Shown: piece by piece, positions 1-8,969 of the stretch
How positions within the stretch are numbered: the stretch's first letter is position 1
Layout of the letters: each line of letters starts with the position of its first letter
Source: Ruegeria sp. ANG-R
GTDB taxonomy: Bacteria; Pseudomonadota; Alphaproteobacteria; Rhodobacterales; Rhodobacteraceae
Reading direction: 5' to 3'
NCBI RefSeq assembly: GCF_000813985.1
Contig: NZ_JWLJ01000005.1
Location: 51,805 to 115,804, forward strand
Length of the DNA: 64,000 nt
Notes under the pieces: generated by a model
Databases searched by the model: none
What the model was told of the DNA's origin: nothing
Seen by the model: only the letters and a program-made list of their open reading frames with translations
Made by a program: the position numbers and the translations under genes

Positions 1-454
1 TCTTGTGGAATTCCCAGAGCAATGGAACCTTATGTTGTAGATAGTGCAACCACCAGCGCATGAAATCGTTGACCAGATACAACGTAACGGTCAGCGCAAC
101 TGCGGCCCAAACCGAACCATCTTCATTTTGAAGATTTGCGCCCAGAGTTCTGATCTCATCTGCGATTACAGGCGTCAGTTGCCAAAGGGTTTTCACAATC
201 CAATCGAGTACAAACACATAGAGGACCGGATTAAGCACGAGAATTACGTAGTCGATAAACGCCGAACGGGATCGCCAAACCTCTTTCCTGAAAAAAACGG
301 AAAGGAACCTTCGGTCATCTCCCCCAATCCGATGGGCAATGATTGCAATGATCATGCCGCACAGAACGTATACCCAAAAATGTCGCAGGTTTGCGTTATC
401 AGCAATGCCCGAGATTTTGGAGATGGCCACCTGTGCCAGTTCTGTTGGATCCAT
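1..454 (-). CDS. Fatty acid hydroxylase / sterol desaturase family membrane protein, partial (3' end outside window)
   Basis: Translating the minus strand from the ATG at 454-452 gives an open frame of about 151 codons that runs off the window edge. It begins MDPTELAQVAISKISG, has a hydrophobic segment (WVYVLCGMIIAIIAH), a second one (YVILVLNPVLYVFVLDWIV), a third (WAAVALTVTLYLVNDF) and then RWWLHYLQHKVPLLWEFHK, the first histidine box of integral-membrane di-iron fatty acid hydroxylases and sterol desaturases (HxxxH, then PxLWxFH). These enzymes use a di-iron centre held by histidine clusters to oxidise lipid substrates; the substrate here is unknown. An in-frame upstream ATG at 484-482 is an alternative start, and neither start has a strong ribosome binding site. 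The stretch is AT-richer than most of the window. A second, complete family member lies at 55876. Confidence 0.8.
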   Translation of the reverse strand, partial: MDPTELAQVAISKISGIADNANLRHFWVYVLCGMIIAIIAHRIGGDDRRFLSVFFRKEVWRSRSAFIDYVILVLNPVLYVFVLDWIVKTLWQLTPVIADEIRTLGANLQNEDGSVWAAVALTVTLYLVNDFMRWWLHYLQHKVPLLWEFHK

Positions 455-484
455 TGCGCCGCGCCCGCGTGAAACTCCCGACAT

Positions 485-874
485 AAGTCCAGTCACACAA
501 AAAACCGGCGGAATTATGACGCATTGGTTCCTTCTGCCAGTCGTCTACCTCGCCTCACAGATCGCTGTATTTTGCGTTCAGGGACCCCTGCTGCTGTTCC
601 TATTATCTCCACTCGTGATCTTGATTTGTTCTTTCCGCTAAATACGGGCGACAATTAGATCTCTTGCGATCTGGTGGATGATGGGATCGTTCAATTCAAA
701 GGTATGTAAGTTTTGTACAATTCGAACGATTGCCCCTGCTTCCTTGTTACAATTTGTTAGAATTGAGAAAACATCAGGAAAAAGTTGACGCTGATCCTTC
801 GCATGTCCCTAATCGGGGCGTTGGCGTTCGGGCACCATCCCGAACCCGCCATTTTCGACCCAGGGAGGGGTCGG
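485..874. other. AT-rich intergenic region between the divergent hydroxylase and CoA ligase genes
   Basis: About 390 bases with no recognisable gene except a possible 41-codon frame at 516-641. It must carry the promoters of the two diverging transcripts. Visible motifs are the perfect palindrome TTGTACAA at 713-720 and a run of TTGTTACAATTTGTTAG-like sequence near 745-765. No promoter hexamers with convincing spacing could be assigned. Confidence 0.5.
516..641 (+). CDS. Possible small hydrophobic membrane peptide (41 aa)
   Basis: A short frame starting ATG at 516 encodes MTHWFLLPVVYLASQIAVF and continues with a second hydrophobic stretch (LLLFLLSPLVILICSF), ending TAA at 641. GGCGGA lies just upstream of the ATG, with only about three bases of spacing. 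The composition is that of a one- or two-helix membrane peptide. It could equally be a chance frame in AT-rich intergenic DNA, because no family is recognised and the same frame extends upstream without a clear boundary. Function is unknown. Confidence 0.2.
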   Translation: MTHWFLLPVVYLASQIAVFCVQGPLLLFLLSPLVILICSFR

Positions 875-2866
<1,992 letters not shown>

Positions 2867-2940
2867 TGGCCGGTCGTGCGCCGCTCGACCTGCGGTCATC
2901 GCCCCGCCCGCCATCCCGTTTTTGTGTCAGGGAGGTTCTG

Positions 2941-3759
2941 ATGCTGGATAATTCCGAAGGATATGTCACCGAGGACGGCCGCAAGATCGGCGGTGTGGTG
3001 ATGGAAATGAAAAACATCACTCTGCGCTTCGGCGGTGTTGTGGCGATCAAGGATATCTCGTTCGACATACGTGAGGGTGAGATCCGGGCCATCATCGGCC
3101 CAAACGGGGCTGGCAAGTCCTCGATGCTGAATGTGATCTCGGGCTTCTATGTCCCGCAGGAGGGTGAGGTCTGGTTCCACGGATCCAAGCGCCCTCAGAT
3201 GCGGCCCTTTGAGGTGGCGCAGCAGGGTATTGCACGGACCTTCCAAAACATCGCTCTGTTTGAAGGGATGAGCGTTCTGGACAACGTCATGACCGGGCGT
3301 CTGGGTTACATGAAGACCAACATTTTTCAGCAAGCCTGGTGGAAGGGTAAGGCTGAGGCGGAAGAGACCGAGAACCGGGAGGCGGTTGAGAAGATCATCG
3401 ATTTCCTTGAGATTCAACACATCCGTAAAACGCCTGTGTCCCGCTTGCCTTACGGGTTGAAGAAACGCGTTGAACTGGCACGTGCGCTGGCGGCGGAGCC
3501 TAAACTGCTGCTGCTGGATGAGCCGATGGCAGGCATGAACGTCGAAGAGAAAGAGGACATGAGCCGCTTTATCCTCGACGTGAATGACGAGTTCGGCACC
3601 ACCATCGCTCTGATCGAACATGACATGGGCGTGGTGATGGACCTGAGCGACCGGGTGGTTGTGATGGACTACGGCAAGAAGATCGGGGACGGCACACCCG
3701 ATGAGGTGCGCAACAATCAGGAAGTCATCGACGCCTATCTGGGGGTGTCGCATGATTAG
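2941..3759 (+). CDS. ABC transporter ATP-binding protein, LivG type (HAAT family)
   Basis: Cytoplasmic ATPase of a branched-chain amino acid type (HAAT) importer. Walker A is GPNGAGKSS, the Q-loop region is ARTFQNIALFEGMSVLDN, the signature region is the degenerate RLPYGLKKRVELARAL typical of LivG proteins, and Walker B is LLLLDEPMAGMN followed by the switch histidine in ALIEHDMGVVM. The open frame extends upstream to 2863, but the ATG at 2941 is preceded by AGGGAGG at ideal spacing and the N-terminus MLDNSEGYVTED is plausible, giving 272 aa. It pairs with the LivF-type ATPase at 8117 to power the permeases at 4322 and 5573. Its stop codon overlaps the start of the AT-rich orphan gene that follows. 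Confidence 0.9.
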   Translation: MLDNSEGYVTEDGRKIGGVVMEMKNITLRFGGVVAIKDISFDIREGEIRAIIGPNGAGKSSMLNVISGFYVPQEGEVWFHGSKRPQMRPFEVAQQGIARTFQNIALFEGMSVLDNVMTGRLGYMKTNIFQQAWWKGKAEAEETENREAVEKIIDFLEIQHIRKTPVSRLPYGLKKRVELARALAAEPKLLLLDEPMAGMNVEEKEDMSRFILDVNDEFGTTIALIEHDMGVVMDLSDRVVVMDYGKKIGDGTPDEVRNNQEVIDAYLGVSHD

Positions 3760-3768
3760 ATGTGACAC
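3745..3768. repeat. Imperfect inverted repeat over the livG-type stop codon
   Basis: GTGTCGCAT at 3745-3753 and ATGTGACAC at 3760-3768 form a nine-base inverted repeat with one mismatch and a six-base loop (GATTAG) that contains the stop codon of the ATPase gene. The next gene's ATG at 3752 lies inside the left arm. It could be an RNA hairpin affecting coupling of the two genes, or a scar at the left boundary of inserted DNA; the sequence alone does not decide. Confidence 0.4.
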
Positions 3769-4306
3769 TCTTGGATATCAACTCTCGGAGTACTTACGCC
3801 AGAATATCATTTTTCTTCTGATGGCCTTTGCGTCTTGTGTTTTGCCCTCGCTTGCAGTGGCAAGCGAAGAATCTAAAGTACTATCAGGCGTAAGTAGTCG
3901 GTGTGTGCAAACACTACTGAAGCTTGATGGTGGTCGAGTATTCGAGGGTGCTGAGTTTCAGAATTTTCGGAAGGGTAGAGTGTTTCTGACGGTGGACAAC
4001 GTACCAGTTTCAATCGTTTTGAATGCGGACAGGTTCAGCGGTCATCGAGAGACCTGTAGTTTTCAGACTGCTGACTCAGCGAAGCTCGATTGGGGTTTCT
4101 TCGCAGCGCAACTCACCAATCAGATGGAGCAGATCGGGTTGGAGCGTCAACGCCCATATACCGAAACGAACTTCAAGTTTTCTGGATGCACAGAAGCAGA
4201 GTATGGACGGTCATATCTCATAATCAGCGCCCTCTACCTCTCGAAATCTAAGCAGGTAGTCTATTCAGCCAGATCACAAAGAAGCGATGTAGAAAAATGC
4301 GCATAG
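3752..4306 (+). CDS. Hypothetical secreted protein inserted in the transporter operon
   Basis: No family recognised. The frame from ATG 3752 gives 184 aa with a long N-region, a hydrophobic core (NIIFLLMAFASCVLPSLAVA) and a likely signal peptidase site after AVA, so the product is probably periplasmic. The mature part is soluble-looking and has four well-spaced cysteines (SSRCVQT, RETCSFQ, FSGCTEA, EKCA), which could form disulfides. An internal ATG at 3821 would give a shorter signal peptide. Base composition is visibly AT-richer and codon use is unlike the flanking transporter genes, which normally abut each other, suggesting acquisition. The start overlaps the upstream stop, so translational coupling is possible. 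It is not a known transporter component. Confidence 0.65.
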   Translation: MIRCDTLGYQLSEYLRQNIIFLLMAFASCVLPSLAVASEESKVLSGVSSRCVQTLLKLDGGRVFEGAEFQNFRKGRVFLTVDNVPVSIVLNADRFSGHRETCSFQTADSAKLDWGFFAAQLTNQMEQIGLERQRPYTETNFKFSGCTEAEYGRSYLIISALYLSKSKQVVYSARSQRSDVEKCA

Positions 4307-4321
4307 AGAGGACAGCAACTA

Positions 4322-5308
4322 ATGCCTGAACAACTCGTATTTGCGATGGAGGTCATCCTCAACGGTCTCATGGCCGGGGTGCTCTATGCGTTGGTCGCGC
4401 TGGGCTTTGTGCTGATCTACAAGGCGTCGGGGATTTTCAATTATGCCCAAGGTGTTATGGCCCTTTTCGCGGCGATGACGCTGGTCGGGATCATGAACGG
4501 GCAGGTGCCTTTTGCGCATCTGATCAATGCGATCTTCGGGACCCATATCCACTATTTCGGTTGGAATGTGCCTGCACTGCTGGCGATCATTCTGACCATG
4601 GGAGTGATGGTTCTGCTGGCTTGGTGCGTGCAGCGGTTCGTTATGCGGCATCTGGTTGGGCAGGAACCGATTATTCTGTTCATGGCGACTATCGGTCTGG
4701 CCTATTTCCTTGAAGGCGTCGCGGACCTGATGTGGGGATCCGAGATCAAGACACTGGATGTTGGTCTGCCGCAGGGGATCAACTTGTGGATCGATGAGAC
4801 GACGTTCAACATTTTCGACTACGGCTTCTTCATCGACAATCTCGACATCGTGGCGACGATCATCGCGGCGCTGCTGGTGGCGGCCTTGGTCGCGTTCAGC
4901 CAATACACCAAGCAGGGCCGGGCAATGCGCGCCGTGGCTGATGACCATCAGGCGGCGCTGTCGGTCGGGATTTCGCTGAACTTCATCTGGGTGATGGTCT
5001 GGTCTGTGGCCGGGTTCGTGGCTCTGGTCGCGGGCATCATGTGGGGCACCAAGTCGGGCGTGCAGTTCTCGCTGTCACTCATCGCGCTCAAAGCGCTGCC
5101 GGTGCTGATGCTGGGCGGGTTTACCTCGATCCCCGGAGCCATCGTTGGCGGGTTAATTATCGGTGTAGGCGAGAAACTGTTCGAGTTTGCCATCGGCCCC
5201 TTGGTCGGCGGTGCGACCGAGAACTGGTTTGCCTATGTGCTGGCGTTGATCTTTCTGGTGTTCCGGCCGCAGGGCTTGTTCGGCGAGAAGATCATCGAGA
5301 GGGTGTAG
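4322..5308 (+). CDS. ABC transporter permease, LivH type
   Basis: Inner-membrane permease of the HAAT family, 328 aa, with about eight hydrophobic segments. The N-terminal MEVILNGLMAGVLYALVALG and the motif GIFNYAQGVMALF are characteristic of LivH proteins, as is the C-terminal GGFTSIPGAIVGGLIIGVGE followed by FRPQGLFGEK. The coupling segment facing the ATPase is near GRAMRAVADDHQAALSVGI. A GAGAGGAC site precedes the ATG. It is separated from its usual partner, the ATPase gene, by the AT-rich orphan gene, and is followed after three bases by a small membrane protein gene. It forms the translocation pore together with the LivM-type permease at 5573. Confidence 0.92.
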   Translation: MPEQLVFAMEVILNGLMAGVLYALVALGFVLIYKASGIFNYAQGVMALFAAMTLVGIMNGQVPFAHLINAIFGTHIHYFGWNVPALLAIILTMGVMVLLAWCVQRFVMRHLVGQEPIILFMATIGLAYFLEGVADLMWGSEIKTLDVGLPQGINLWIDETTFNIFDYGFFIDNLDIVATIIAALLVAALVAFSQYTKQGRAMRAVADDHQAALSVGISLNFIWVMVWSVAGFVALVAGIMWGTKSGVQFSLSLIALKALPVLMLGGFTSIPGAIVGGLIIGVGEKLFEFAIGPLVGGATENWFAYVLALIFLVFRPQGLFGEKIIERV

Positions 5309-5311
5309 GGT

Positions 5312-5569
5312 ATGACCAAGCTGATTGCCATCATCAACGTGATCGCATGGGCGGGGTTCTGGGCCTTTGGCTACATTGCCCTGACATCAAGCGATCTGAG
5401 CGAAGGCCAGCTTGTGATTGCAGTGCTTCTGGCCTTTGCCGGGCTGGTCATGGGCATCCTGGCTTACATGAAGCTGGTGCGTGCCTCTGAGGCCACTGGA
5501 TATGCCAAAGGGTCCAATCAACTGGATGCCGCTGCCCGCAATCGGGCGCAGGAAGAATGGGGAAAGTAA
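5312..5569 (+). CDS. Small two-helix membrane protein of the transporter operon (85 aa)
   Basis: Not a recognised family. The 85-residue product has two hydrophobic helices (IAIINVIAWAGFWAFGYIAL and LVIAVLLAFAGLVMGILAYM) joined by a short polar loop, and a charged soluble tail ending in NRAQEEWGK. It begins three bases after the LivH-type permease stop and ends three bases before the LivM-type permease start, so it is almost certainly co-translated with them. The position suggests an accessory or assembly factor for the permease complex, but no function is known to me. Base composition matches the neighbouring transporter genes, unlike the orphan gene upstream. Confidence 0.75.
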   Translation: MTKLIAIINVIAWAGFWAFGYIALTSSDLSEGQLVIAVLLAFAGLVMGILAYMKLVRASEATGYAKGSNQLDAAARNRAQEEWGK

Positions 5570-5572
5570 GAT

Positions 5573-6649
5573 ATGTTCTATCGTGAGGCCGGGGACTTCA
5601 AGACCTCCTACGTAGCTGACAGCCAGACTTTCCCGATCAAGTTCGACCGCTATCGATATTACGTCGTGCTGGCGGTGGCGTTCGGAATCATTCCGTTCAT
5701 CATCAACGATTATTGGGCCAACGCGCTGCTGCTGCCATTCCTGATCTATGCCATCGCTGCGATCGGGCTGAACATTCTGGTGGGCTATTGCGGACAGGTA
5801 TCGCTAGGTACCGGCGGGTTCATGGCTGTAGGCGCATATGCCTGCTACAAGCTGATGACTGCGTTTCCGGATGTCAGCATGTTCATACATGTGATCCTTG
5901 CAGGCGGCATCACCGCAATCGTGGGTGTCCTCTTCGGCTTACCTTCTCTACGGATCAAAGGGTTCTATCTGGCGGTGGCCACGCTGGCGGCACAGTTCTT
6001 CCTTGTCTGGCTGTTCAACCGGGTGCCGTGGTTCTACAACTACTCGGCCTCGGGCCAAATCAACGCGCCTGAACGCGACGTATTCGGCATCATCATCACA
6101 GGTCCGAATGCGCCTGCCTGGGCAACCTATCTGTTCTGCCTGATTTTCCTGACCGTCTGCGCCATCATCGCGCGCAACCTGACCCGCGGTACCACTGGTC
6201 GTACCTGGATGGCCATCCGCGACATGGATATTGCGGCCGAGATTATCGGAGTGAACCCTCTTAAGGCCAAGCTGACCGCTTTTGCCGTCAGTTCGTTTTT
6301 TGTGGGCGTGGCCGGTGCGCTGTTCTTTGCGGTCTATCTGGGTGCGGTCGAGGTTGGCGAGGTCTTTGGCATCCAGAAATCGTTCCTGGTGCTGTTCATG
6401 GTCATTATTGGCGGTTTAGGGTCTATTTTCGGGTCATTTGCCGGTGCCGCATTTCTTGTGCTGCTGCCGGTGGTCCTGAAAGTGGTCGGAGTCGATGTGC
6501 TGGGCTGGCCTACGGATATTGTGGCGCATCTGCAGTTGGTGGTCGTGGGCGCACTGATCATCATGTTCCTGATCCTCGAACCGCACGGGCTGGCGCAGCT
6601 GTGGCGTGTGGCGAAAGAGAAACTCAGACTCTGGCCGTTCCCGCACTAG
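5573..6649 (+). CDS. ABC transporter permease, LivM type
   Basis: Second inner-membrane permease of the HAAT importer, 358 aa. An N-terminal soluble stretch of about 25 residues is followed by multiple hydrophobic helices. LivM hallmarks are AAIGLNILVGYCGQVSLGTG, GLPSLRIKGFYLAVATLAAQ and the cytoplasmic coupling segment RTWMAIRDMDIAAEIIGVNP, ending with EPHGLAQLWR. It would heterodimerise with the LivH-type protein encoded at 4322. It starts three bases after the small membrane protein gene and lies 74 bases upstream of the substrate-binding protein gene, consistent with one transcript. Confidence 0.92.
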   Translation: MFYREAGDFKTSYVADSQTFPIKFDRYRYYVVLAVAFGIIPFIINDYWANALLLPFLIYAIAAIGLNILVGYCGQVSLGTGGFMAVGAYACYKLMTAFPDVSMFIHVILAGGITAIVGVLFGLPSLRIKGFYLAVATLAAQFFLVWLFNRVPWFYNYSASGQINAPERDVFGIIITGPNAPAWATYLFCLIFLTVCAIIARNLTRGTTGRTWMAIRDMDIAAEIIGVNPLKAKLTAFAVSSFFVGVAGALFFAVYLGAVEVGEVFGIQKSFLVLFMVIIGGLGSIFGSFAGAAFLVLLPVVLKVVGVDVLGWPTDIVAHLQLVVVGALIIMFLILEPHGLAQLWRVAKEKLRLWPFPH

Positions 6650-6723
6650 CGGGCAGGCCCAATCAAAAGACGGGTGGAAAGCCCGAAACCAAACATCGGA
6701 CCAACCAAGGGAGGAGACACCCG

Positions 6724-8007
6724 ATGAACAAGAAACTGGCAACCCTGGCGCTGGGTGCGCTGATGGCCTCAGGCCCCGCATTGGCGGATTTGGTGATCCC
6801 GGACCTCAGCTACCGCACAGGACCATACGCGGCGGGCGGGATTCCGTTCTCGGACGGGTATAACGATTATTTCACCCTGTTGAATGAGCGTGACGGCGGT
6901 ATCGGCGGCGTTCCGGTACGGGTGGTCGAGTGCGAGACTGGTTATAACACCGAAAAAGGTGTGGAATGTTACGAATCCACCAAAGGCGAAGGCGCGCTGG
7001 TCTACCAGCCACTGTCGACCGGGATCACCTATCAGCTGATCCCCAAAGTGACGGCGGATGGCATCCCGCTGCACACGATGGGCTATGGTCGCACATCGGC
7101 TGCAAACGGCAAGGTGTTCAGCAATGTGTTCAACTATCCTGCCAACTATTGGAACGGGGCGTCGGGCGCGGTCAACTATCTGCTGGACGAGAACGGTGGT
7201 GACCTGACCGGCAAGAAGATCGCGCTGGTCTATCACAACTCGGCCTACGGCAAAGAGCCGATCCGCACGCTGGAGATGCTGGCCGAGAAACATGGTTTCG
7301 AACTGACGCTGCTGCCGGTCGATCATCCGGGTCAGGAGCAGAAGTCGCAATGGCTGCAAATCCGCCGTGAAAAGCCTGACTATGTGGTCATGTGGGGCTG
7401 GGGCGTGATGAACCAGGTCGCGGTTCAAGAAGCTGCAAACATCCGCTTTCCGATGGAGAACTTCATCGGGGTCTGGTGGTCTGGCGCCGAGTTCGATGTA
7501 GAACCCGCAGGTGACAAGGCCACTGGCTACAAGGCGCTGACCTTCACCGGTTTGGGTGATGACTACCCGGTCTACGATGATCTGCGGAAATACGTCGTTG
7601 ATGGTGGCAAGGCTGCTGGCGCAGGCGATCAGCTGGGTGCCGTGCAGTATAACCGTGGGCTCTATGCGGCGATGCTGGCGTCCGAGGCCATCAAGACAGC
7701 GCAAGAAATGCACGGGGTTGCTGAAATCACGCCCGCGATGATGCGGGACGGCATGGAGGCGCTGGAGATGACCAACGCCAAGATGGAAGGGCTCGGTATG
7801 GCCGGGTTCGGACCTGAATTCTCGGTCAGCTGCGAAAACCACGGCGGCCCGGGGCTGGTTGGTGTCGTGCAGTGGGACGCCTCAACCGGAACCTGGAACC
7901 AGATTCAGGAGTTCAAACCGACGGATGCCGAGGTGATTGGACAACTGATTGCGGAAGATTCAGCGGCCTATGCGGCTGAAAACAACATCTCGCCACGCTG
8001 TGAGTAA
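6724..8007 (+). CDS. ABC transporter substrate-binding protein (periplasmic, type I fold, LivK-like)
   Basis: Periplasmic ligand-binding protein of the HAAT importer. MNKKLATLALGALMASGPAL followed by ALA-D is a classical Sec signal peptide; mature length is about 406 aa. The type I periplasmic binding fold is indicated by DLSYRTGPYAAGGIPFSDG near the N-terminus, GKKIALVYHNSAYGKEPIR in the middle and the alternating alpha/beta pattern. The open frame extends upstream to 6601, but GGGAGGAG precedes the ATG at 6724 and only that start gives a signal peptide. The ligand is unknown. LivK-type proteins in this neighbourhood with CoA ligases can bind aromatic acids rather than amino acids, as in the CouPSTU system of Rhodopseudomonas palustris. 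Confidence 0.92.
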   Translation: MNKKLATLALGALMASGPALADLVIPDLSYRTGPYAAGGIPFSDGYNDYFTLLNERDGGIGGVPVRVVECETGYNTEKGVECYESTKGEGALVYQPLSTGITYQLIPKVTADGIPLHTMGYGRTSAANGKVFSNVFNYPANYWNGASGAVNYLLDENGGDLTGKKIALVYHNSAYGKEPIRTLEMLAEKHGFELTLLPVDHPGQEQKSQWLQIRREKPDYVVMWGWGVMNQVAVQEAANIRFPMENFIGVWWSGAEFDVEPAGDKATGYKALTFTGLGDDYPVYDDLRKYVVDGGKAAGAGDQLGAVQYNRGLYAAMLASEAIKTAQEMHGVAEITPAMMRDGMEALEMTNAKMEGLGMAGFGPEFSVSCENHGGPGLVGVVQWDASTGTWNQIQEFKPTDAEVIGQLIAEDSAAYAAENNISPRCE

Positions 8008-8017
8008 GCCAAAACGC

Positions 8018-8074
8018 GTCCCGGTTCGCACCGGGACCGTGAAAACCCCGGAGCGGCGGGTTTCCTGCCGCTCC
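8018..8074 (+). repeat. Two tandem hairpins between binding-protein and second ATPase genes
   Basis: A perfect 8-bp stem (GTCCCGGT / ACCGGGAC, loop TCGC) at 8018-8037 is followed by a second 8-bp stem (GGAGCGGC / GCCGCTCC) at 8050-8074. Neither has a downstream T-run. Such intercistronic hairpins after a binding-protein gene commonly protect the upstream mRNA so that the binding protein is made in excess; that role is inferred from position. Confidence 0.55.
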
Positions 8075-8116
8075 TGACGAACCGCCCTTACCGGGCAGGC
8101 ATGAGGACACGCGCTG

Positions 8117-8950
8117 ATGCTGGATGCGGCACAAACCACTGACGTGCAGGCGGAAACCCTGCTTGAGGTCAACAATATCGAGGTGATCTACAACCATGTG
8201 ATCCTCGTGCTGAAAGGCGTCAGCCTGACCGTTCCAAAAGGTGGCATAACAGCCCTGCTGGGCGGCAATGGAGCGGGCAAGACAACCACGTTGAAGGCTG
8301 TGTCGAACCTGCTGCATTCCGAACGGGGCGAGGTCACCAAGGGCTCGATCAAGTACCGTGGCCAGAGTGTGCACGAAAGCGACCCCGCCGATCTGGTGCA
8401 AAAAGGTGTTATTCAGGTGATGGAGGGCCGTCATTGTTTCGAACACCTCACTGTCGAGGAAAACCTGCTGACCGGCGCCTATACCCGCAAGGATGGGTCC
8501 GCTGCGATCCAGCAGGATCTGGAACTGGTTTACAATTACTTCCCTCGTTTGAAGGAGCGACGCCGGTCTCAGGCGGGCTATACCTCGGGCGGAGAACAGC
8601 AGATGGTGGCGATGGGCAGGGCTCTGATGTCACGGCCCGAGACGATCCTGTTGGACGAACCCTCGATGGGTCTGGCCCCGCAGTTGGTCGAAGAGATTTT
8701 CGGCATCGTCAAGGACCTGAACGAGAAGGAAGGCGTGTCTTTCCTGCTGGCCGAGCAGAACACGAATGTGGCTCTAAGGTTCGCTCATTACGGCTATATT
8801 CTGGAATCTGGCCGCGTGGTGATGGACGGCCCCGCCGCCGAATTGCGGGAAAACCCGGACGTTAAGGAGTTTTATCTCGGCATGTCGGACGAAGGCCGCA
8901 AGAGCTTTCGCGATGTGCGCTCATACCGCCGCCGTAAGAGATGGCTGTAA
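8117..8950 (+). CDS. ABC transporter ATP-binding protein, LivF type
   Basis: Second cytoplasmic ATPase of the HAAT importer, 277 aa. Walker A is GGNGAGKTT, the Q-loop region reads QVMEGRHCFEHLTVEENL, the signature is YTSGGEQQMVAMGRAL, Walker B is ILLDEPSMGLAPQLVEEIFG and the switch region is AEQNTNVALRFAH. The C-terminus carries the usual LivF ending DVKEFYLGM plus an arginine-rich tail. AGGACACG precedes the ATG. It lies downstream of two mRNA hairpins and is followed 19 bases later by a second CoA ligase gene. With the LivG-type ATPase it would form the ATPase heterodimer. Confidence 0.92.
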   Translation: MLDAAQTTDVQAETLLEVNNIEVIYNHVILVLKGVSLTVPKGGITALLGGNGAGKTTTLKAVSNLLHSERGEVTKGSIKYRGQSVHESDPADLVQKGVIQVMEGRHCFEHLTVEENLLTGAYTRKDGSAAIQQDLELVYNYFPRLKERRRSQAGYTSGGEQQMVAMGRALMSRPETILLDEPSMGLAPQLVEEIFGIVKDLNEKEGVSFLLAEQNTNVALRFAHYGYILESGRVVMDGPAAELRENPDVKEFYLGMSDEGRKSFRDVRSYRRRKRWL

Positions 8951-8969
8951 GCGGGTGGAGGATATTTCG

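Noticed and set aside
2896..3768. Minus-strand frame of 290 aa opposite the first ATPase gene
   Set aside because: His/Gln-rich antisense translation with no homology; the plus-strand ABC ATPase explains the sequence.
6769..7842. Minus-strand frame of 357 aa opposite the binding-protein gene
   Set aside because: Shadow frame over a clearly conserved gene; no start signal or motif.
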